Origin: an uncultured Rubrobacteraceae bacterium | GTDB taxonomy: Bacteria; Actinomycetota; Rubrobacteria; Rubrobacterales; Rubrobacteraceae | Assembly: GCA_902806075.1 (NCBI GenBank) | Contig: CADCVG010000001.1 | Span: forward strand, 1-56,662 | Direction: 5' to 3' | DNA length: 56,662 nt | Part shown: positions 1 to 9,485 of the stretch, in pieces | Layout of the letters: each line of letters opens with the position of its first letter | Position numbering within the stretch: position 1 is the stretch's first letter | The notes under the pieces: generated by a model | What the model was told of the DNA's origin: nothing | Seen by the model: only the letters and a program-made list of their open reading frames with translations | Databases searched by the model: none | Position numbers and translations under genes: made by a program

Positions 1-2
1 CT

Positions 3-17
3 CACGCAAACTCCTCC
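3..17 (-). promoter_or_regulatory. Ribosome binding site and GTG start of next ATP synthase gene
   Basis: On the minus strand a GGAGG (13-17) is followed seven bases later by a GTG (3-5), just after the atpG stop at 32. In F-type ATP synthase operons the gene after atpG is atpD (beta subunit), so this is probably its start. Only the first codon lies in the window, so the identity is inferred from gene order. Confidence 0.45.
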
Positions 18-31
18 TGTTGAAGCTGGTC

Positions 32-898
32 CTAACCAGCTAGGGCTTCAGCGCCCCCTACTATCTCGAGAATTTCCTGTGTTATCTGAGCCTGACGCAT
101 TCTGTTCATCTGTTTGGTCAAGTCCTCGGACATTTCATTGGCACTGTCGCTCGCACTCTTCATCGCCGTCATTCTCGCCCCGTGCTCACCGGCTGCGCTC
201 TCCAGGAAAGCCCGGAACAACAACGTCTCCACGTACTTCGGCACGAGCCGCTGCAGGAGCACCTCCGGCCCCGGAATGAACTCCAGAGGGATGTTCTGCC
301 CATCCTCCTCGTTCTCCTCACCGCTATCTTCCGGGGCCACAGGAAGGAGGCGGGTGACGACAGGTCGTTGGACGAGGGCACTCTGGTAGCGATTGTAGAT
401 CAGGTACACCTCGTCGGCCTCTTCGTCCTCGAAGATACGCGTTAGGTAGCGCCCCACCCTCTGAGCGTCCTCGTAGCTTGGGCTGTCGGAGAACCCGGTG
501 AAGGCCTCCTCGTAACCTATACCCTGGAACCGAAAGAAGGCCTCAGCCTTGCGTCCGGTTACGACCTGTACGGTCTCCGCGTCCTGCTCACCGCGCAACT
601 GCATCGTGCGCTTTAAGAGCTGAGCGTTGAACCCCCCCGCGAGTCCCCGGTCGGACGTGACGGTGCAGATGGCGACCCTGTTGATCTCCCGCCCGACGAG
701 AAGCGGGCTATTGGTCTGAGCTTTATTTGCGATGTCGCGCATCATCTCGTCTACGTTATCGGCGTATGGCCGCGCTTTGTTGAGCTGGTTCTCCGCCTTG
801 CGCAGCTTGATGCCGGAGATCGTCTGAAGCGCCTGCGTCATCTTGGACGTGTTGTCCAGCGACTGTATCTGCCGCTTCAGATCCTGAGCCGAAGCCAT
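32..898 (-). CDS. atpG: F1F0 ATP synthase subunit gamma
   Basis: Central rotor shaft of F1, which couples c-ring rotation to the catalytic beta subunits. The 288-residue product has the two family termini: an N-terminal coiled coil (DLKRQIQSLDNTSKMTQAL, about residues 6-24) and a C-terminal helix ending in RQAQITQEILEIVGGAEAL. The Rossmann-like middle contains SDRGLAGGFN. An acidic stretch (EDSGEENEEDG, about residues 191-201) is inserted in the globular part and may be lineage-specific. It follows atpA by 3 bp, so it is translated from the atp operon message. Confidence 0.97.
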   Translation of the reverse strand: MASAQDLKRQIQSLDNTSKMTQALQTISGIKLRKAENQLNKARPYADNVDEMMRDIANKAQTNSPLLVGREINRVAICTVTSDRGLAGGFNAQLLKRTMQLRGEQDAETVQVVTGRKAEAFFRFQGIGYEEAFTGFSDSPSYEDAQRVGRYLTRIFEDEEADEVYLIYNRYQSALVQRPVVTRLLPVAPEDSGEENEEDGQNIPLEFIPGPEVLLQRLVPKYVETLLFRAFLESAAGEHGARMTAMKSASDSANEMSEDLTKQMNRMRQAQITQEILEIVGGAEALAG

Positions 899-901
899 TC
901 T

Positions 902-2527
902 CTAGCCTCTCTCTCCAGAGCCGTTCTCCGAGCCCTCGTTCTCCGAATCCTCGTCCTCGGATTCGTCCTCGGCTCCGATCTGCATGTCGATCATGCCGGT
1001 GTCCTCGGGTTCGTAGTTCTCATTGAACTTCTTGAGGGCGTCCTCGAGCTTCTCCCGGTTCTCGTCAGAGAGCTCCTGCTCCTCACGTATAGAGTTGAGG
1101 ATCTCCTCATGGCTGTTCCTAAGATAGTCACGGACCTGCTGCTCGTAGTCGGTGACGTTCTCCGGATCGACGAAGTCCACGTAGCCGTTAGTGACCGCGA
1201 AGATTACCGCGGTCTGCTCCTCGACGGGGACCGGTTCGAGCTCGCTCTGCCTGAGCATGTTCATCGTCCGGTCGCCGCGCGCCAGGGTGTCCTGGGTCGC
1301 CTTGTCCAAGTCACTCCCGAACTGCGCGAAGCTCTGTAGCTCACGGTACTGCGCCAGGCTTAACCGAAGGGTACCGGCGACCTTCTTCATCGCCTTGATC
1401 TGGGCGTCGCCCCCGACCCGGCTCACCGAGTTACCAACGTCGATAGCCGGCCGCTGCCCCGAGTTGAACAGGTCGCCATCCAAGAATATCTGGCCGTCCG
1501 TGATCGAGATGAGGTTCGTCGGGATGTACGACGAGATGTCTCCACCCTTGGTCTCGGCTATCGGCAGCGCCGTCAGAGACCCGCCGCCCCGGTCATCGGA
1601 CATCCGCGCCGCCCGCTCCAGAAGACGCGAGTGAAGGAAGAACACATCCCCCGGGAAAGCCTCGCGCCCCGGCGGACGTCTGAGAAGGAGCATGAGCTCC
1701 CGGTAAGCGTTGGCGTGCTTGGAGAGGTCGTCGTAGACGATCAAGGCATCCTCGCCCTGCTCCATAAAGTACTCACCGATGGCGCACCCCGCGTAGGGTG
1801 CCAAGTAGTGGAGTGTAGCCTGAACGGAGGCGGGCGCGTTGACTATAACCGTGTAGTCCAACGCCCCGTGCTCCTCAAGCGTGCTCATGACGCCCGCGAC
1901 TGTCGAGTCCTTCTGGGCGATGCCGACGTAGATGCACTTCACGCCCGTATCGCGCTGGCTGATGATCGCGTCTATAGCGATAGCCGTCTTGCCGAGCGAG
2001 CGGTCGCCGATGATGAGCTCGCGCTGCCCGCGTCCGATCGGAACCATCGCGTCGATGGCCTTCAGCCCGGTCTGCAACGGCGTGTCGACGCTCTGGCGCT
2101 CAATGACACCGGGTGCCTTCGGCTCTATAAAGCGGATATCGTCGGCGTCTATGTCGCCCTTGCCGTCCATCGGCACCCCGAGCGGGTTGATGACCCGCCC
2201 CAGAACAGCGTTTCCGACGGGCACGCTCACGAGACGCTGGGTGCGCCTCACGGTGCTGCCCTCACGTATGTGCTTATCGTCGCCAGCGACGACAACACCG
2301 ACGTTGTCCTCTTCGAGGTTCAGGGCGAGGCCCATCACCGTCTCGCCGCGGTCATCCTCGAACTCGAGCATCTCCTGGTACATCACGTTCGTCAGGCCGT
2401 GTACCTGGGCGATACCGTCCCCGATCTGGAGGACCTGCCCGACCTCTTCGCTACGAACCCGATTCTCGTAGTCCGTTATGGCGCCCTTCAAGATGGAGGA
2501 GATCTCCTCCGGCCTCAACCTGGCCAC
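902..2527 (-). CDS. atpA: F1F0 ATP synthase subunit alpha
   Basis: Non-catalytic nucleotide-binding subunit of F1. The 541 residues cover the beta-barrel, nucleotide-binding and C-terminal helical domains. The P-loop at about 174-181 reads GDRSLGKT, where most bacterial alpha subunits have GDRQTGKT or GDRKTGKT; the Lys and Thr that contact phosphate are kept. The alpha signature [14 protein letters not shown] is intact. The last 30 or so residues form an acidic Glu/Asp/Ser tail beyond the usual C-terminus. The start codon abuts the atpH stop, so translation is probably coupled. Confidence 0.97.
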   Translation of the reverse strand: MARLRPEEISSILKGAITDYENRVRSEEVGQVLQIGDGIAQVHGLTNVMYQEMLEFEDDRGETVMGLALNLEEDNVGVVVAGDDKHIREGSTVRRTQRLVSVPVGNAVLGRVINPLGVPMDGKGDIDADDIRFIEPKAPGVIERQSVDTPLQTGLKAIDAMVPIGRGQRELIIGDRSLGKTAIAIDAIISQRDTGVKCIYVGIAQKDSTVAGVMSTLEEHGALDYTVIVNAPASVQATLHYLAPYAGCAIGEYFMEQGEDALIVYDDLSKHANAYRELMLLLRRPPGREAFPGDVFFLHSRLLERAARMSDDRGGGSLTALPIAETKGGDISSYIPTNLISITDGQIFLDGDLFNSGQRPAIDVGNSVSRVGGDAQIKAMKKVAGTLRLSLAQYRELQSFAQFGSDLDKATQDTLARGDRTMNMLRQSELEPVPVEEQTAVIFAVTNGYVDFVDPENVTDYEQQVRDYLRNSHEEILNSIREEQELSDENREKLEDALKKFNENYEPEDTGMIDMQIGAEDESEDEDSENEGSENGSGERG

Positions 2528-3067
2528 CTAAACACCACCCCTCTCCATCATTTGTTCCCGGAGGCCCTGCAACTGCCCCCGTATACTACCGTCTATCCTT
2601 TTGCCCCCGACCGTGAAGACCGCGCCCCCGACGAGGTCGGGGTCCACGTGATTCTCAAGCACGACCTCGCGCCCTTCGAGTATGTTCCCAAGCCGCTGCC
2701 TCACCCGGTCGAGCACCTCGTCGGAGAGCTCAACCGCGGTCGCAAGCTCGACCTCGACCTTCCCCTGATGCTCCTCGACCAGCTCTTCGTAGCGCCGGAC
2801 CACGTCTTCGGTAATCTCCGTCCGGCCGTAGTCTAAAAGGACCTTGAGGAAGTTTCGAGTCGAGACTGTCATCCCCTCGGTCAGACCGTCTATGGCCCGC
2901 CGCTTCTGTGATTCAGGAATCTGCTCACCGTAGAAAAAGAGCTTCAACTCTTCATTCTCGTGCAGGGCGTTGACAAAGTCCTGGAGGTTTTCCAGTGTCT
3001 CCTCGAGCTCCTCACGCTCGCGGGCGGCCCCGAAGAGAGCCTCTGCGTAGGCTGATACCGCGCTCAA
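2528..3067 (-). CDS. atpH: F1F0 ATP synthase subunit delta
   Basis: Peripheral-stalk subunit that clamps the top of F1 to subunit b. Its 179 residues match the usual length. An N-terminal helical domain begins SAYAEALFGAARE, and the C-terminal part has the conserved pattern VDPDLVGGAVFTVGGKRIDG. It lies directly between atpF and atpA with no spacing, the standard order. Confidence 0.95.
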   Translation of the reverse strand: MSAVSAYAEALFGAAREREELEETLENLQDFVNALHENEELKLFFYGEQIPESQKRRAIDGLTEGMTVSTRNFLKVLLDYGRTEITEDVVRRYEELVEEHQGKVEVELATAVELSDEVLDRVRQRLGNILEGREVVLENHVDPDLVGGAVFTVGGKRIDGSIRGQLQGLREQMMERGGV

Positions 3068-3070
3068 ACG

Positions 3071-3607
3071 CTACCTACCGCTCCCGGCCCCGGCGACTTC
3101 GGCCTCGAGCTCGTCGAGGGACCGCGAGATCAGACGCTCGTGCTCGTCGCGGTCCAGGGAGCGGCCGATAATCTGCTCCGAGGCCTGCATGACCATACCG
3201 GCGACCTCCTGACGCACCTCGCGCAACGCCGACTCCCGCTCGCGCTGTATCTCCTCCTGGGCCCTCTTTATAATCCGGTCGGCCTCCTCGCGAGCCTCTT
3301 TCTTGGCCCGCTCGCGCTGGGCTTGGCCCTGCTGGCGGGCCTCCTCACGGATCTCGCGAGCCTCCTCGCGGGCCTCCTGAATCTGCTGCCGGTACTCCTG
3401 CAACAGCTTCCGGGCCTCTTTCCTCGTCTTCTCCGCCTCATCTATCGCCTGCTCGATAGACTGCTGGCGCTGCCGGATCTGGTTCTTGATCGGCGGATAG
3501 ACGAAGTAGTAGAGCAAGGCCAGCAGGATCGCGAAGGTTATGACCTCCCAGAAGATCAGGCTGGTGTTCGGCAGATCGAATATGCCTGTTGGGTCTATGC
3601 TCTGCAT
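3071..3607 (-). CDS. atpF: F1F0 ATP synthase subunit b
   Basis: Membrane-anchored peripheral stalk. One transmembrane helix lies at about residues 17-37 (SLIFWEVITFAILLALLYYF). It is followed by a long, highly charged helix rich in Arg, Glu and Gln that should form the right-handed coiled coil of the stalk. Length 178 aa is normal. It sits between atpE and atpH and lacks the fused delta domain found in some mycobacteria. Confidence 0.95.
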   Translation of the reverse strand: MQSIDPTGIFDLPNTSLIFWEVITFAILLALLYYFVYPPIKNQIRQRQQSIEQAIDEAEKTRKEARKLLQEYRQQIQEAREEAREIREEARQQGQAQRERAKKEAREEADRIIKRAQEEIQRERESALREVRQEVAGMVMQASEQIIGRSLDRDEHERLISRSLDELEAEVAGAGSGR

Positions 3608-3641
3608 ACGCTCTCCTCTTCTCTTGCCCCTTTATGTACGT

Positions 3642-3911
3642 CTAGAGGACGAAGGCGAGTAGAAGGGCGAAGACGAGGCCGTAGAGGGCGAACGCCTCGA
3701 CGAGCCCTATCCCGAGGAACATCAGCGTCCTAGTCTGCTCGAAGGCCTCCGGCTGGCGGTGGATACTCGCTATGGTCTGCCCGATGAGGTAGCCCATCCC
3801 TGCCCCGGGTCCTATGACCGCCGCGCCTGCGGCCACGCCGACCCCTAGCAGCTTGAGCCCTTCCTGAGCATCACCTGTTGCCTGAAGTAACGCCAACATT
3901 GGTTCCACCAT
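3642..3911 (-). CDS. atpE: F1F0 ATP synthase subunit c
   Basis: Proteolipid of the rotor ring: 89 aa, two hydrophobic helices joined by the polar loop HRQPEAFEQT. The first helix has the glycine-rich GVGVAAGAAVIGPGAGMG. The ion-binding carboxylate is Glu72 in GIGLVEAFALYG. No Gln/Ser sodium signature surrounds it, so a proton-driven ring is more likely (inference). The loop is of the usual RQP type. Confidence 0.96.
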   Translation of the reverse strand: MVEPMLALLQATGDAQEGLKLLGVGVAAGAAVIGPGAGMGYLIGQTIASIHRQPEAFEQTRTLMFLGIGLVEAFALYGLVFALLLAFVL

Positions 3912-3959
3912 ATTGCTCTGCTCCTCTCTACTCTTTTTTCTACTACTTGCCCAACGTTT

Positions 3960-4748
3960 TTAATGCTCGGCGTAGATCGCCAACTCTATGTAAACCTGCG
4001 TGAGTATAGCGAATATGTAAGCCTGCAAAATGGCCACGAAGATCTCGAAAGCGAAGAACACCACCGCCATCGGCACGGAGACGATCGCCAGGAAGCTCCC
4101 GAAGTACAGGATGAGGCCGAGGAAGACGAAGATGATCAAATGCCCCGCCAGGATGTTGGCGTAGAGCCGCAGCCCCAGCGTGAGCGGCTTGCTGAACTCC
4201 TGAATAAGGTGCAGGAACCACATGAACGGAGCCATGATGAACTTGGCCGGCAGGTTGGGCGGCGTCCAACTCTTGAAATACTTCCCCGCACCGTTCTTCT
4301 TTATCCCCATGTACTGAGTGAGGATAAAGGTCAGCAGTGCCAGAACCAGGGTAAATGAGATGTTACTTGTCACTGGGTAGCTATTCGGGAAGAGGCCGAT
4401 GATGTTGAGCACCAAAATAAAGACGAAGAGCGAGAGCGTGTAAGGGAACCACTTCATCCCTTCCTGGCCCACCTGCCCACCGAGGAACTCGCGCCCAAAG
4501 CCATAGGTGTCCTCCACAATCACCTGGTACGCACCGGGCCGGTTCTTGAGCGCCCTGCTCCCGATAAACAAGATCAGAAATGTCAGCGCCGCCCCGAGGA
4601 ACAAGAACCACACGGCTTTGTTTATCGAGATGTCGATCGACCCGATTTGTAACGGAATCTTCCATGCGTCTCTAGCCTCCCACGTATGCAGGATCTCGTG
4701 CCGCAACTCTTCCTGGCTTACCTGCGCCAGCACCAGCTTAAACCCCAA
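3960..4748 (-). CDS. atpB: F1F0 ATP synthase subunit a
   Basis: Stator half-channel subunit of F0. Its 262 aa contain five or six hydrophobic helices. The essential arginine is Arg194 in PLTLGLRLYANILAGH, preceded by LIQEFSKPLTL. The C-terminal helix pair (FFAFEIFVAILQAYIFAILT) carries the conserved Glu/Gln pattern. It is the first of the core subunits transcribed, after the small atpI-like and atpZ-like genes. Confidence 0.96.
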   Translation of the reverse strand: MGFKLVLAQVSQEELRHEILHTWEARDAWKIPLQIGSIDISINKAVWFLFLGAALTFLILFIGSRALKNRPGAYQVIVEDTYGFGREFLGGQVGQEGMKWFPYTLSLFVFILVLNIIGLFPNSYPVTSNISFTLVLALLTFILTQYMGIKKNGAGKYFKSWTPPNLPAKFIMAPFMWFLHLIQEFSKPLTLGLRLYANILAGHLIIFVFLGLILYFGSFLAIVSVPMAVVFFAFEIFVAILQAYIFAILTQVYIELAIYAEH

Positions 4749-4799
4749 CCTCTACCCTCCGTTCTACTGTTCCACGTTCCGAGCGCCCAACGTTGCGGT

Positions 4800-5183
4800 T
4801 CATACCCGTGCCTCCCCTACCGCCCGCATCATTCCTGGCAAGAGGATTACGTTCTCCAACAGATACACCCCCGCGAAGCCGCCCAGCATACCAACCACCG
4901 GCCACAAGCCCAGGTACGCTGGTACCCCCAGTATAAGCATCACGAACCCGTACCGCACAACGAACGAAACTGCCCCGATCACGCGCACTACCCTGGAGCG
5001 TCCCGTCAACAGCGAGACCGTGAGCGCCATCGAGACGAGACTCAAGACACCTGTACCAACGCCGTACAAGAAGCCTCCCGCATGAGCCTCACTGTAAATG
5101 TAGAAGATTGCCGCCCCAACTGGTATCGCCAGGGCGATTATCCAGGCCGTGTTCCGGGCGACCAGCCGCCAGTGGCTGCTCAC
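4800..5183 (-). CDS. AtpI-like small membrane protein
   Basis: A 127-aa protein with four predicted transmembrane helices. Its position immediately ahead of atpB matches the AtpI family (ATP synthase assembly, Mg2+/Ca2+ handling). No strong AtpI sequence signature is visible, so the function rests on gene position and topology. It follows the AtpZ-like gene by 3 bp. Confidence 0.65.
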   Translation of the reverse strand: MSSHWRLVARNTAWIIALAIPVGAAIFYIYSEAHAGGFLYGVGTGVLSLVSMALTVSLLTGRSRVVRVIGAVSFVVRYGFVMLILGVPAYLGLWPVVGMLGGFAGVYLLENVILLPGMMRAVGEARV

Positions 5184-5186
5184 CCG

Positions 5187-5408
5187 CTACCCAAACTCCT
5201 TGAGCGCTAGATACACGTAATAGAGACTCCCAGCGAATCCAATGCCTAGACCTAAGAGGAGGAAGAGCGGGAGCGTACCGAGCATCCTGTCTATGAAGAA
5301 ACCTCCTGCGGTCAGGACGCCAAGGAGCAAGATAAAGGTGAACCCGAGGCCGATAAAGCGGGCATAGTTACCGTCTGTGCTTTTCCTTTGAGAACCGGTA
5401 TCGGGCAT
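5187..5408 (-). CDS. AtpZ/AtpI-family two-helix membrane protein
   Basis: A small protein with two membrane helices (YARFIGLGFTFILLLGVLTA, then LFLLLGLGIGFAGSLYYVYL) separated by FFIDRMLG, the pattern of AtpZ-like proteins at the head of atp operons. I prefer the ATG at 5408 (73 aa). A TTG at 5474 would overlap the upstream deaminase stop and give 95 aa with an unconserved N-terminus. Role in F0 assembly or ion supply is inferred from position. Confidence 0.65.
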   Translation of the reverse strand: MPDTGSQRKSTDGNYARFIGLGFTFILLLGVLTAGGFFIDRMLGTLPLFLLLGLGIGFAGSLYYVYLALKEFG

Positions 5409-5470
5409 CGACCGGACTATACAGCACGGGGCAAAGTGCTGCACATAGTTTTCAAGCTCTCCCGCTAGGG

Positions 5471-5977
5471 TCAACTCTCTCTTCCACCGGCGGCGAGTTG
5501 GACCATTTTGAGCCCTCCCTCAGCGGCCAGTTCCACGGCCAGCGGGTCCGGGTATCCGCCGACATAGCGGACCTCCTCGATGCCGGCGTTCATGATCATC
5601 TTTATGCACAGCAAACACGGCTGGTGGGTACAGTACAGGATCGAATCTCGCGCCGTCACCCCATGATAAGCGGCCTGGATGATGGCGTTCTGCTCGGCGT
5701 GGAGGGTCCGCTGGCAGCTCTCCCGACCGTCCACAACCCGGATGAGACATCCGACGTCATCGCAGTGCGGCAACCCCGAGGGACTCCCGTTGTACCCGGT
5801 CGTCAGGATGCGCTTGTCCCGCACTACTACCGCGCCGACGGCCAGCCGCGGGCAGGTCGAGCGGGTCGCGACCTCGTGAGCGATGCGCATGAAGTACTCG
5901 TCCCAGGAGGGACGCACCCTCTTGAGCGCGGCATGGTCTCCGGAAGTATCTACCGCCGGGTCTTTAAAGCGTTCCAT
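5471..5977 (-). CDS. dCMP/cytidine deaminase-family zinc enzyme (ComEB-like)
   Basis: Probable deoxycytidylate deaminase, making dUMP for thymidylate synthesis. The zinc-site motifs are present: HAEQNAI (His ligand and catalytic Glu) and PCLLC (two Cys ligands). SWDEYFMRIAHEVATRSTCPR near the N-terminus is typical of dCMP deaminases. The ATG at 5977 gives 168 aa, a normal length; a longer frame to 6028 adds an unconserved leader. It overlaps the end of upp by 14 bp, so the two pyrimidine genes are probably coupled. Confidence 0.88.
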   Translation of the reverse strand: MERFKDPAVDTSGDHAALKRVRPSWDEYFMRIAHEVATRSTCPRLAVGAVVVRDKRILTTGYNGSPSGLPHCDDVGCLIRVVDGRESCQRTLHAEQNAIIQAAYHGVTARDSILYCTHQPCLLCIKMIMNAGIEEVRYVGGYPDPLAVELAAEGGLKMVQLAAGGRES

Positions 5978-6599
5978 ACAGCCTGTCTCCCGCGTCGCCG
6001 AGCCCCGGCACGATAAACGCGTTCTCATCCAGCTCCGGGTCGAGCGCGGCGGTGTAGAAGGTCACGTCGGGATGTTCGCCGGTCACCCGCTCGGCACCTG
6101 GCGCGGCGGCCACGGCGTGCAGGCAGGAGACCCAGCTCGCTCCGTACTCCTTGAGCTTGGAGAGGGTCGCGGAGAGGCTCCCGCCGGTGGCGAGCATCGG
6201 GTCGAGGACGAGCACCAGATAGTCGCCCAACCCGCGCGGCAGGTTGACGTAGTACTCGACGGGCTCGGCGGTCTCCTCGTCCCTTTGCAAACCCATGAAA
6301 CCGACGGTCGCCTCGGGCAGGAGGGCGAGTGCGCCTTCGAGCATCCCGAGGCCGGCGCGCAGGACCGGCACCAGGCACACGGGACCGGAGATCTCCTCCA
6401 CCTCCGTCTCGGCCAGGGGCGTGCGAACGCGCACGGTGTTGGTCGGCATGGTGCGGGTAGCCTCGGCGACCATGATCAGGGAGAGTTCCTTCATGGCCTG
6501 CCTGAACTCCGGTGTGCGGGTGCCCTCGTCGCGCAGCACCTTGAGCTTGTTTCGGGCCAGCGGTCCATCCACCAGGTGCAGGTTCGCAGCCTCAAACAT
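5964..6599 (-). CDS. upp: Uracil phosphoribosyltransferase
   Basis: Salvages uracil with PRPP to UMP. The 211 aa include the PRPP-binding loop DPMLATGGS and the C-terminal uracil-binding region ending [17 protein letters not shown]. It overlaps glyA upstream by 8 bp and the deaminase downstream by 14 bp. The glyA-upp-atp order is widespread in Gram-positive bacteria. Confidence 0.95.
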   Translation of the reverse strand: MFEAANLHLVDGPLARNKLKVLRDEGTRTPEFRQAMKELSLIMVAEATRTMPTNTVRVRTPLAETEVEEISGPVCLVPVLRAGLGMLEGALALLPEATVGFMGLQRDEETAEPVEYYVNLPRGLGDYLVLVLDPMLATGGSLSATLSKLKEYGASWVSCLHAVAAAPGAERVTGEHPDVTFYTAALDPELDENAFIVPGLGDAGDRLYGTL

Positions 6600-7812
6600 A
6601 CAGCGGGTGGGCCTCCGTTAGCGCCGTTACGCGGTCGCGCAGGCCCTCCGTCTCGCCGCGCGCGGCCCTGGTGATGATCTCGGAGATCTCACGCATCTCC
6701 TCCTCACCCATTCCGCGCGTCGTCATCGCCGCCGTCCCAAGCCTCACACCGCTCGTCACCGTCGGCGGCTCGGGATCGTTTGGGATCATGTTCTTATTGC
6801 ACGTCACACCGATAGCGTCGAGCAGCTCCTCCAACTCCTTGCCGTTCGTCCCCGTGTTCCGCAGGTCGACGAGCATCAGGTGGTTGTCCGTCCCCCCGGA
6901 GACGAGGTCAAGACCGCCCTCCATTAGTCCTTCGGCCATCGCCCTCGCGTTGTCCACTATCCTCTGGGCATAGTCCTTGAACTCTGGTTGCAGAGCCTCC
7001 CCGAAGGCGACGGCCTTGCCCGCGATGGCGTGCATGAGGGGGCCGCCCTGCATACCGGGGAAGACGCGACTGTTGACCTTCTTTGCGAACTCCTCGCGGC
7101 AGAGGATCATGCCGCCCCTCGCCCCCCTCAAGGTCTTGTGGGTCGTCGTGGTGACGATCTCGCAATACGGCACCGGCGAGGGATGGACGTCCGCCGCGAC
7201 GAGCCCGGCGATGTGGGCCATGTCGGTCAGGAAAAAGGCCCCGACCTCGTCGGCGATCTCACGGAAACGGTCGAAGTGGAGTATGCGCGGGTAGGCGCTC
7301 GCCCCCGCGATGATCATGCGCGGCCTCTCCCGGCGCGCGATCTCCCGCACCTCGTCGTAGTCTATGTGCCCGTCCTCACCGACCCCATAATGGACGAAGT
7401 CGTAAGTACGCCCCGAGAAGTTGATCTTCATCCCGTGCGTCAGATGGCCGCCGTGAGCAAGGTCCATCGAGAGGACCTTGTCCCCAGGCTCGATCAGGGC
7501 CGCGTAAGCCCCCTCGTTTGCCTGACTCCCCGAGTGCGGCTGCACGTTCACGTGATCCGCCCCAAACAGTTCCCTCGCCCGCTCGATGGCCAACGTCTCG
7601 ACCTTGTCGACCTGCTCGCAACCCCCGTAATACCTCTTGCCCGGATAGCCCTCCGCGTACTTGTTGGTCAACACCGAGCCCTGCGCCGCCAACACCGCCG
7701 GCGAGGCAAAGTTCTCGCTAGCTATAAGCTCGATCGTCGCCCGCTGCCGCTCCAACTCCCCGTCGAGCGCCGCCTGAACCTCAGAGTCAACCTCAGTATA
7801 CGGACCTATCAT
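6592..7812 (-). CDS. glyA: Serine hydroxymethyltransferase
   Basis: PLP enzyme interconverting serine and glycine and charging tetrahydrofolate with a one-carbon unit. Its 406 aa match the family. The PLP lysine is Lys226 in [14 protein letters not shown], and the substrate-loop signature [14 protein letters not shown] lies near residue 51. A strong Shine-Dalgarno (GGAGG) precedes the ATG. One-carbon units from here feed thymidylate synthesis, which fits the neighbouring deaminase and upp. Confidence 0.97.
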   Translation of the reverse strand: MIGPYTEVDSEVQAALDGELERQRATIELIASENFASPAVLAAQGSVLTNKYAEGYPGKRYYGGCEQVDKVETLAIERARELFGADHVNVQPHSGSQANEGAYAALIEPGDKVLSMDLAHGGHLTHGMKINFSGRTYDFVHYGVGEDGHIDYDEVREIARRERPRMIIAGASAYPRILHFDRFREIADEVGAFFLTDMAHIAGLVAADVHPSPVPYCEIVTTTTHKTLRGARGGMILCREEFAKKVNSRVFPGMQGGPLMHAIAGKAVAFGEALQPEFKDYAQRIVDNARAMAEGLMEGGLDLVSGGTDNHLMLVDLRNTGTNGKELEELLDAIGVTCNKNMIPNDPEPPTVTSGVRLGTAAMTTRGMGEEEMREISEIITRAARGETEGLRDRVTALTEAHPLYV

Positions 7813-8040
7813 TCTTTACCTCCGCTTTAAGTTTAGAATGTGGCTCTTGGCGAGTGGAAGTTCTCGCACCACTCCTGCTTATCTCCGAGCGATCCGGCGA
7901 CCGTTCCCGTCCGCGCGGGTCCGACGTTTTTCGCGCCCGATCTGCCGTTCCTGTCCGCTAAAGAGTATAAACGTTGCCTGCAAGCATTGCCCGTACCCTC
8001 TCATACACCCGCGAAGGTTGCCGTGTTCTTATGTCTAAGA
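7813..8040 (-). other. Non-coding leader of glyA
   Basis: A 228-bp gap between the tsaC-like stop and glyA. No gene is supported in either strand. On the minus strand a -10-like TATACT occurs at 7964-7969 without a good -35, so a glyA promoter here is possible but weak. The long leader could hold a regulatory RNA; I recognise no riboswitch fold. Confidence 0.3.
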
Positions 8041-8610
8041 CTACAGACGGGAAAGTTTCTCTTCGTCGAGACTTTTCGTGGAGCGCAGGAGCCGTACCTG
8101 GCCTCCCGAGAGGTCGACGACCGCCGAAGCCTCTCCGCCGCCCGGCTCGCCCTCGACAGCGAAATCCGCGAGGCGAACGATCCCCGGTTCTACCTCTTCT
8201 AAGGCACGAGGGGCATCCTCGCCGGAGCGGTTGGCGCTCGTAGCATAGAGGGGCGCTCCGTGGGAGAGGAGTAGCGCCCGAACCACGGGATGGTCGGGCA
8301 CCCGCACGCCGACGGTCCCGCCGTCCCTCGCGTCGAGCACCAGGGTGAGCGGACCGGGCCAGAAGCGATCCGCGAGGGAGAGAGCCAACCTCGGTACCTC
8401 TCGGGCTAGAGCAAGAGCAGCTTCGGCGGAGGGGCAGAGCAGCGCGATAGGCTTGTCGGGGCTGCGGCCCTTGATCTCCGCGAGCCGGTCCATCCCTCTC
8501 TCCCCCGCCACGAGCCCGACGACCGTCTCCGTCGGCACGATCCCCACCTTCCCCTCGCGCAGGAACTCCGCGGCCTCCCCGACCGGGACCAGCCTCAACC
8601 CGCACCCCAC
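8041..8610 (-). CDS. L-threonylcarbamoyladenylate synthase (Sua5/YciO/YrdC family)
   Basis: Makes the threonylcarbamoyl-AMP used for t6A at position 37 of ANN-decoding tRNAs. The 189-aa YrdC domain shows GIVPTETVVGL near the start, KGRSPDKPIALL (the K-x-R plus Lys/Pro pattern), FWPGPLTLVL and LYATSANRSG. The GTG start at 8610 overlaps the prmC stop. The prfA-prmC-tsaC order is widespread. No C-terminal Sua5 domain is present, so it is the short TsaC type. Confidence 0.9.
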   Translation of the reverse strand: MGCGLRLVPVGEAAEFLREGKVGIVPTETVVGLVAGERGMDRLAEIKGRSPDKPIALLCPSAEAALALAREVPRLALSLADRFWPGPLTLVLDARDGGTVGVRVPDHPVVRALLLSHGAPLYATSANRSGEDAPRALEEVEPGIVRLADFAVEGEPGGGEASAVVDLSGGQVRLLRSTKSLDEEKLSRL

Positions 8611-9485
8611 CGCAGCAGAACGGCCCGCGGCGAACCGGCCAAATCCACGTGCGTCCCAAGCGGGACATAGCCCGCGCGCCGGCCCAGTTCCAACACGTCC
8701 TCCGCCTGCCCGTCCCCCACCTCCAGCACCAAGTCCGCCCCACTTGCTAGCAGCGGTTTGACCTCGGCGAAGATGCGCCGGTAGAAGACCAGACCGTCCG
8801 GGCCGCCGTCCAGCGCGGCCGGCGGGTCCCAGTCCCGTACCTCCGGCGCGAGCTTCGGGATATCTGTGCTCCTTATATAAGGCGGGTTGGAGACGAGTAC
8901 CTCGACACTATCGGCGAGCCCTTCGAGACCGGAGACGAGGTCGGCGCGGTGGAAACGGACAGCTACTCCCGTGTCCTCGGCGTTGCGAAGGGCGAGTTCG
9001 AGAGCTTCCTCTGACTCGTCAGTGGCGTGAACCTCGCAGAGCGGGCGCTCCTGGGCGATGGAGATGGCGATAGCGCCGGAGCCGGTACCAATATCGAGGA
9101 CGCGGCAGGAACCACCCCGCCGGTCCACGACTCCGAGCACGGCCTCGACCACGCTCTCGGTGTCGGGGCGAGGAATGAGGGTATGTTTATCAAGCTTCAG
9201 TTCAAGGTTACGGAAATAGGCGAGGCCGAGGATACGTTGCACCGGCTCTCGTTCGAGACGACGGGAGATCCAGGCCTCGTACAACGCTGCTTGCTCCTCG
9301 CTCACCGGCTCCTCGAGAACAGCTAGATCGCCCCGCCCCACGCCGAGAAGCTCGGAGAGCAGCACCTCCGCCGAGACACGTGACTCAGGGACGCCGGCCT
9401 CCTGGAGCCTCCGGGCGGCGCCCCGGACGAGTTGGCGGGCGTTTCGGATGCCGTGGCGAGCTTGTTTAGCCCGCGGCTCCGTCAC
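8595..9485 (-). CDS. prmC: Peptide chain release factor N5-glutamine methyltransferase
   Basis: Methylates the Gln of the GGQ motif in release factors. Its 296 aa have an N-terminal helical domain followed by a Rossmann methyltransferase. The SAM loop is VLDIGTGSGAIAI and the glutamine-binding motif is SNPPYI. It overlaps its substrate gene prfA by 20 bp and the tsaC-like gene by 16 bp, consistent with coupled translation. Confidence 0.95.
   Translation of the reverse strand: MTEPRAKQARHGIRNARQLVRGAARRLQEAGVPESRVSAEVLLSELLGVGRGDLAVLEEPVSEEQAALYEAWISRRLEREPVQRILGLAYFRNLELKLDKHTLIPRPDTESVVEAVLGVVDRRGGSCRVLDIGTGSGAIAISIAQERPLCEVHATDESEEALELALRNAEDTGVAVRFHRADLVSGLEGLADSVEVLVSNPPYIRSTDIPKLAPEVRDWDPPAALDGGPDGLVFYRRIFAEVKPLLASGADLVLEVGDGQAEDVLELGRRAGYVPLGTHVDLAGSPRAVLLRWGAG

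Noticed and set aside
1631-2836. 401-aa plus-strand open frame opposite atpA and atpH
   Set aside because: Antisense shadow of high-GC coding sequence; no family-like motif and the opposite strand is certain atpA/atpH.
7813-8040. Glycine or other riboswitch ahead of glyA
   Set aside because: No recognisable aptamer core or terminator/antiterminator pair in the leader.
7953-8743. 261-aa minus-strand frame overlapping the tsaC-like and prmC genes
   Set aside because: Different frame from two clear enzymes, with Arg/Gly-rich nonsense composition.
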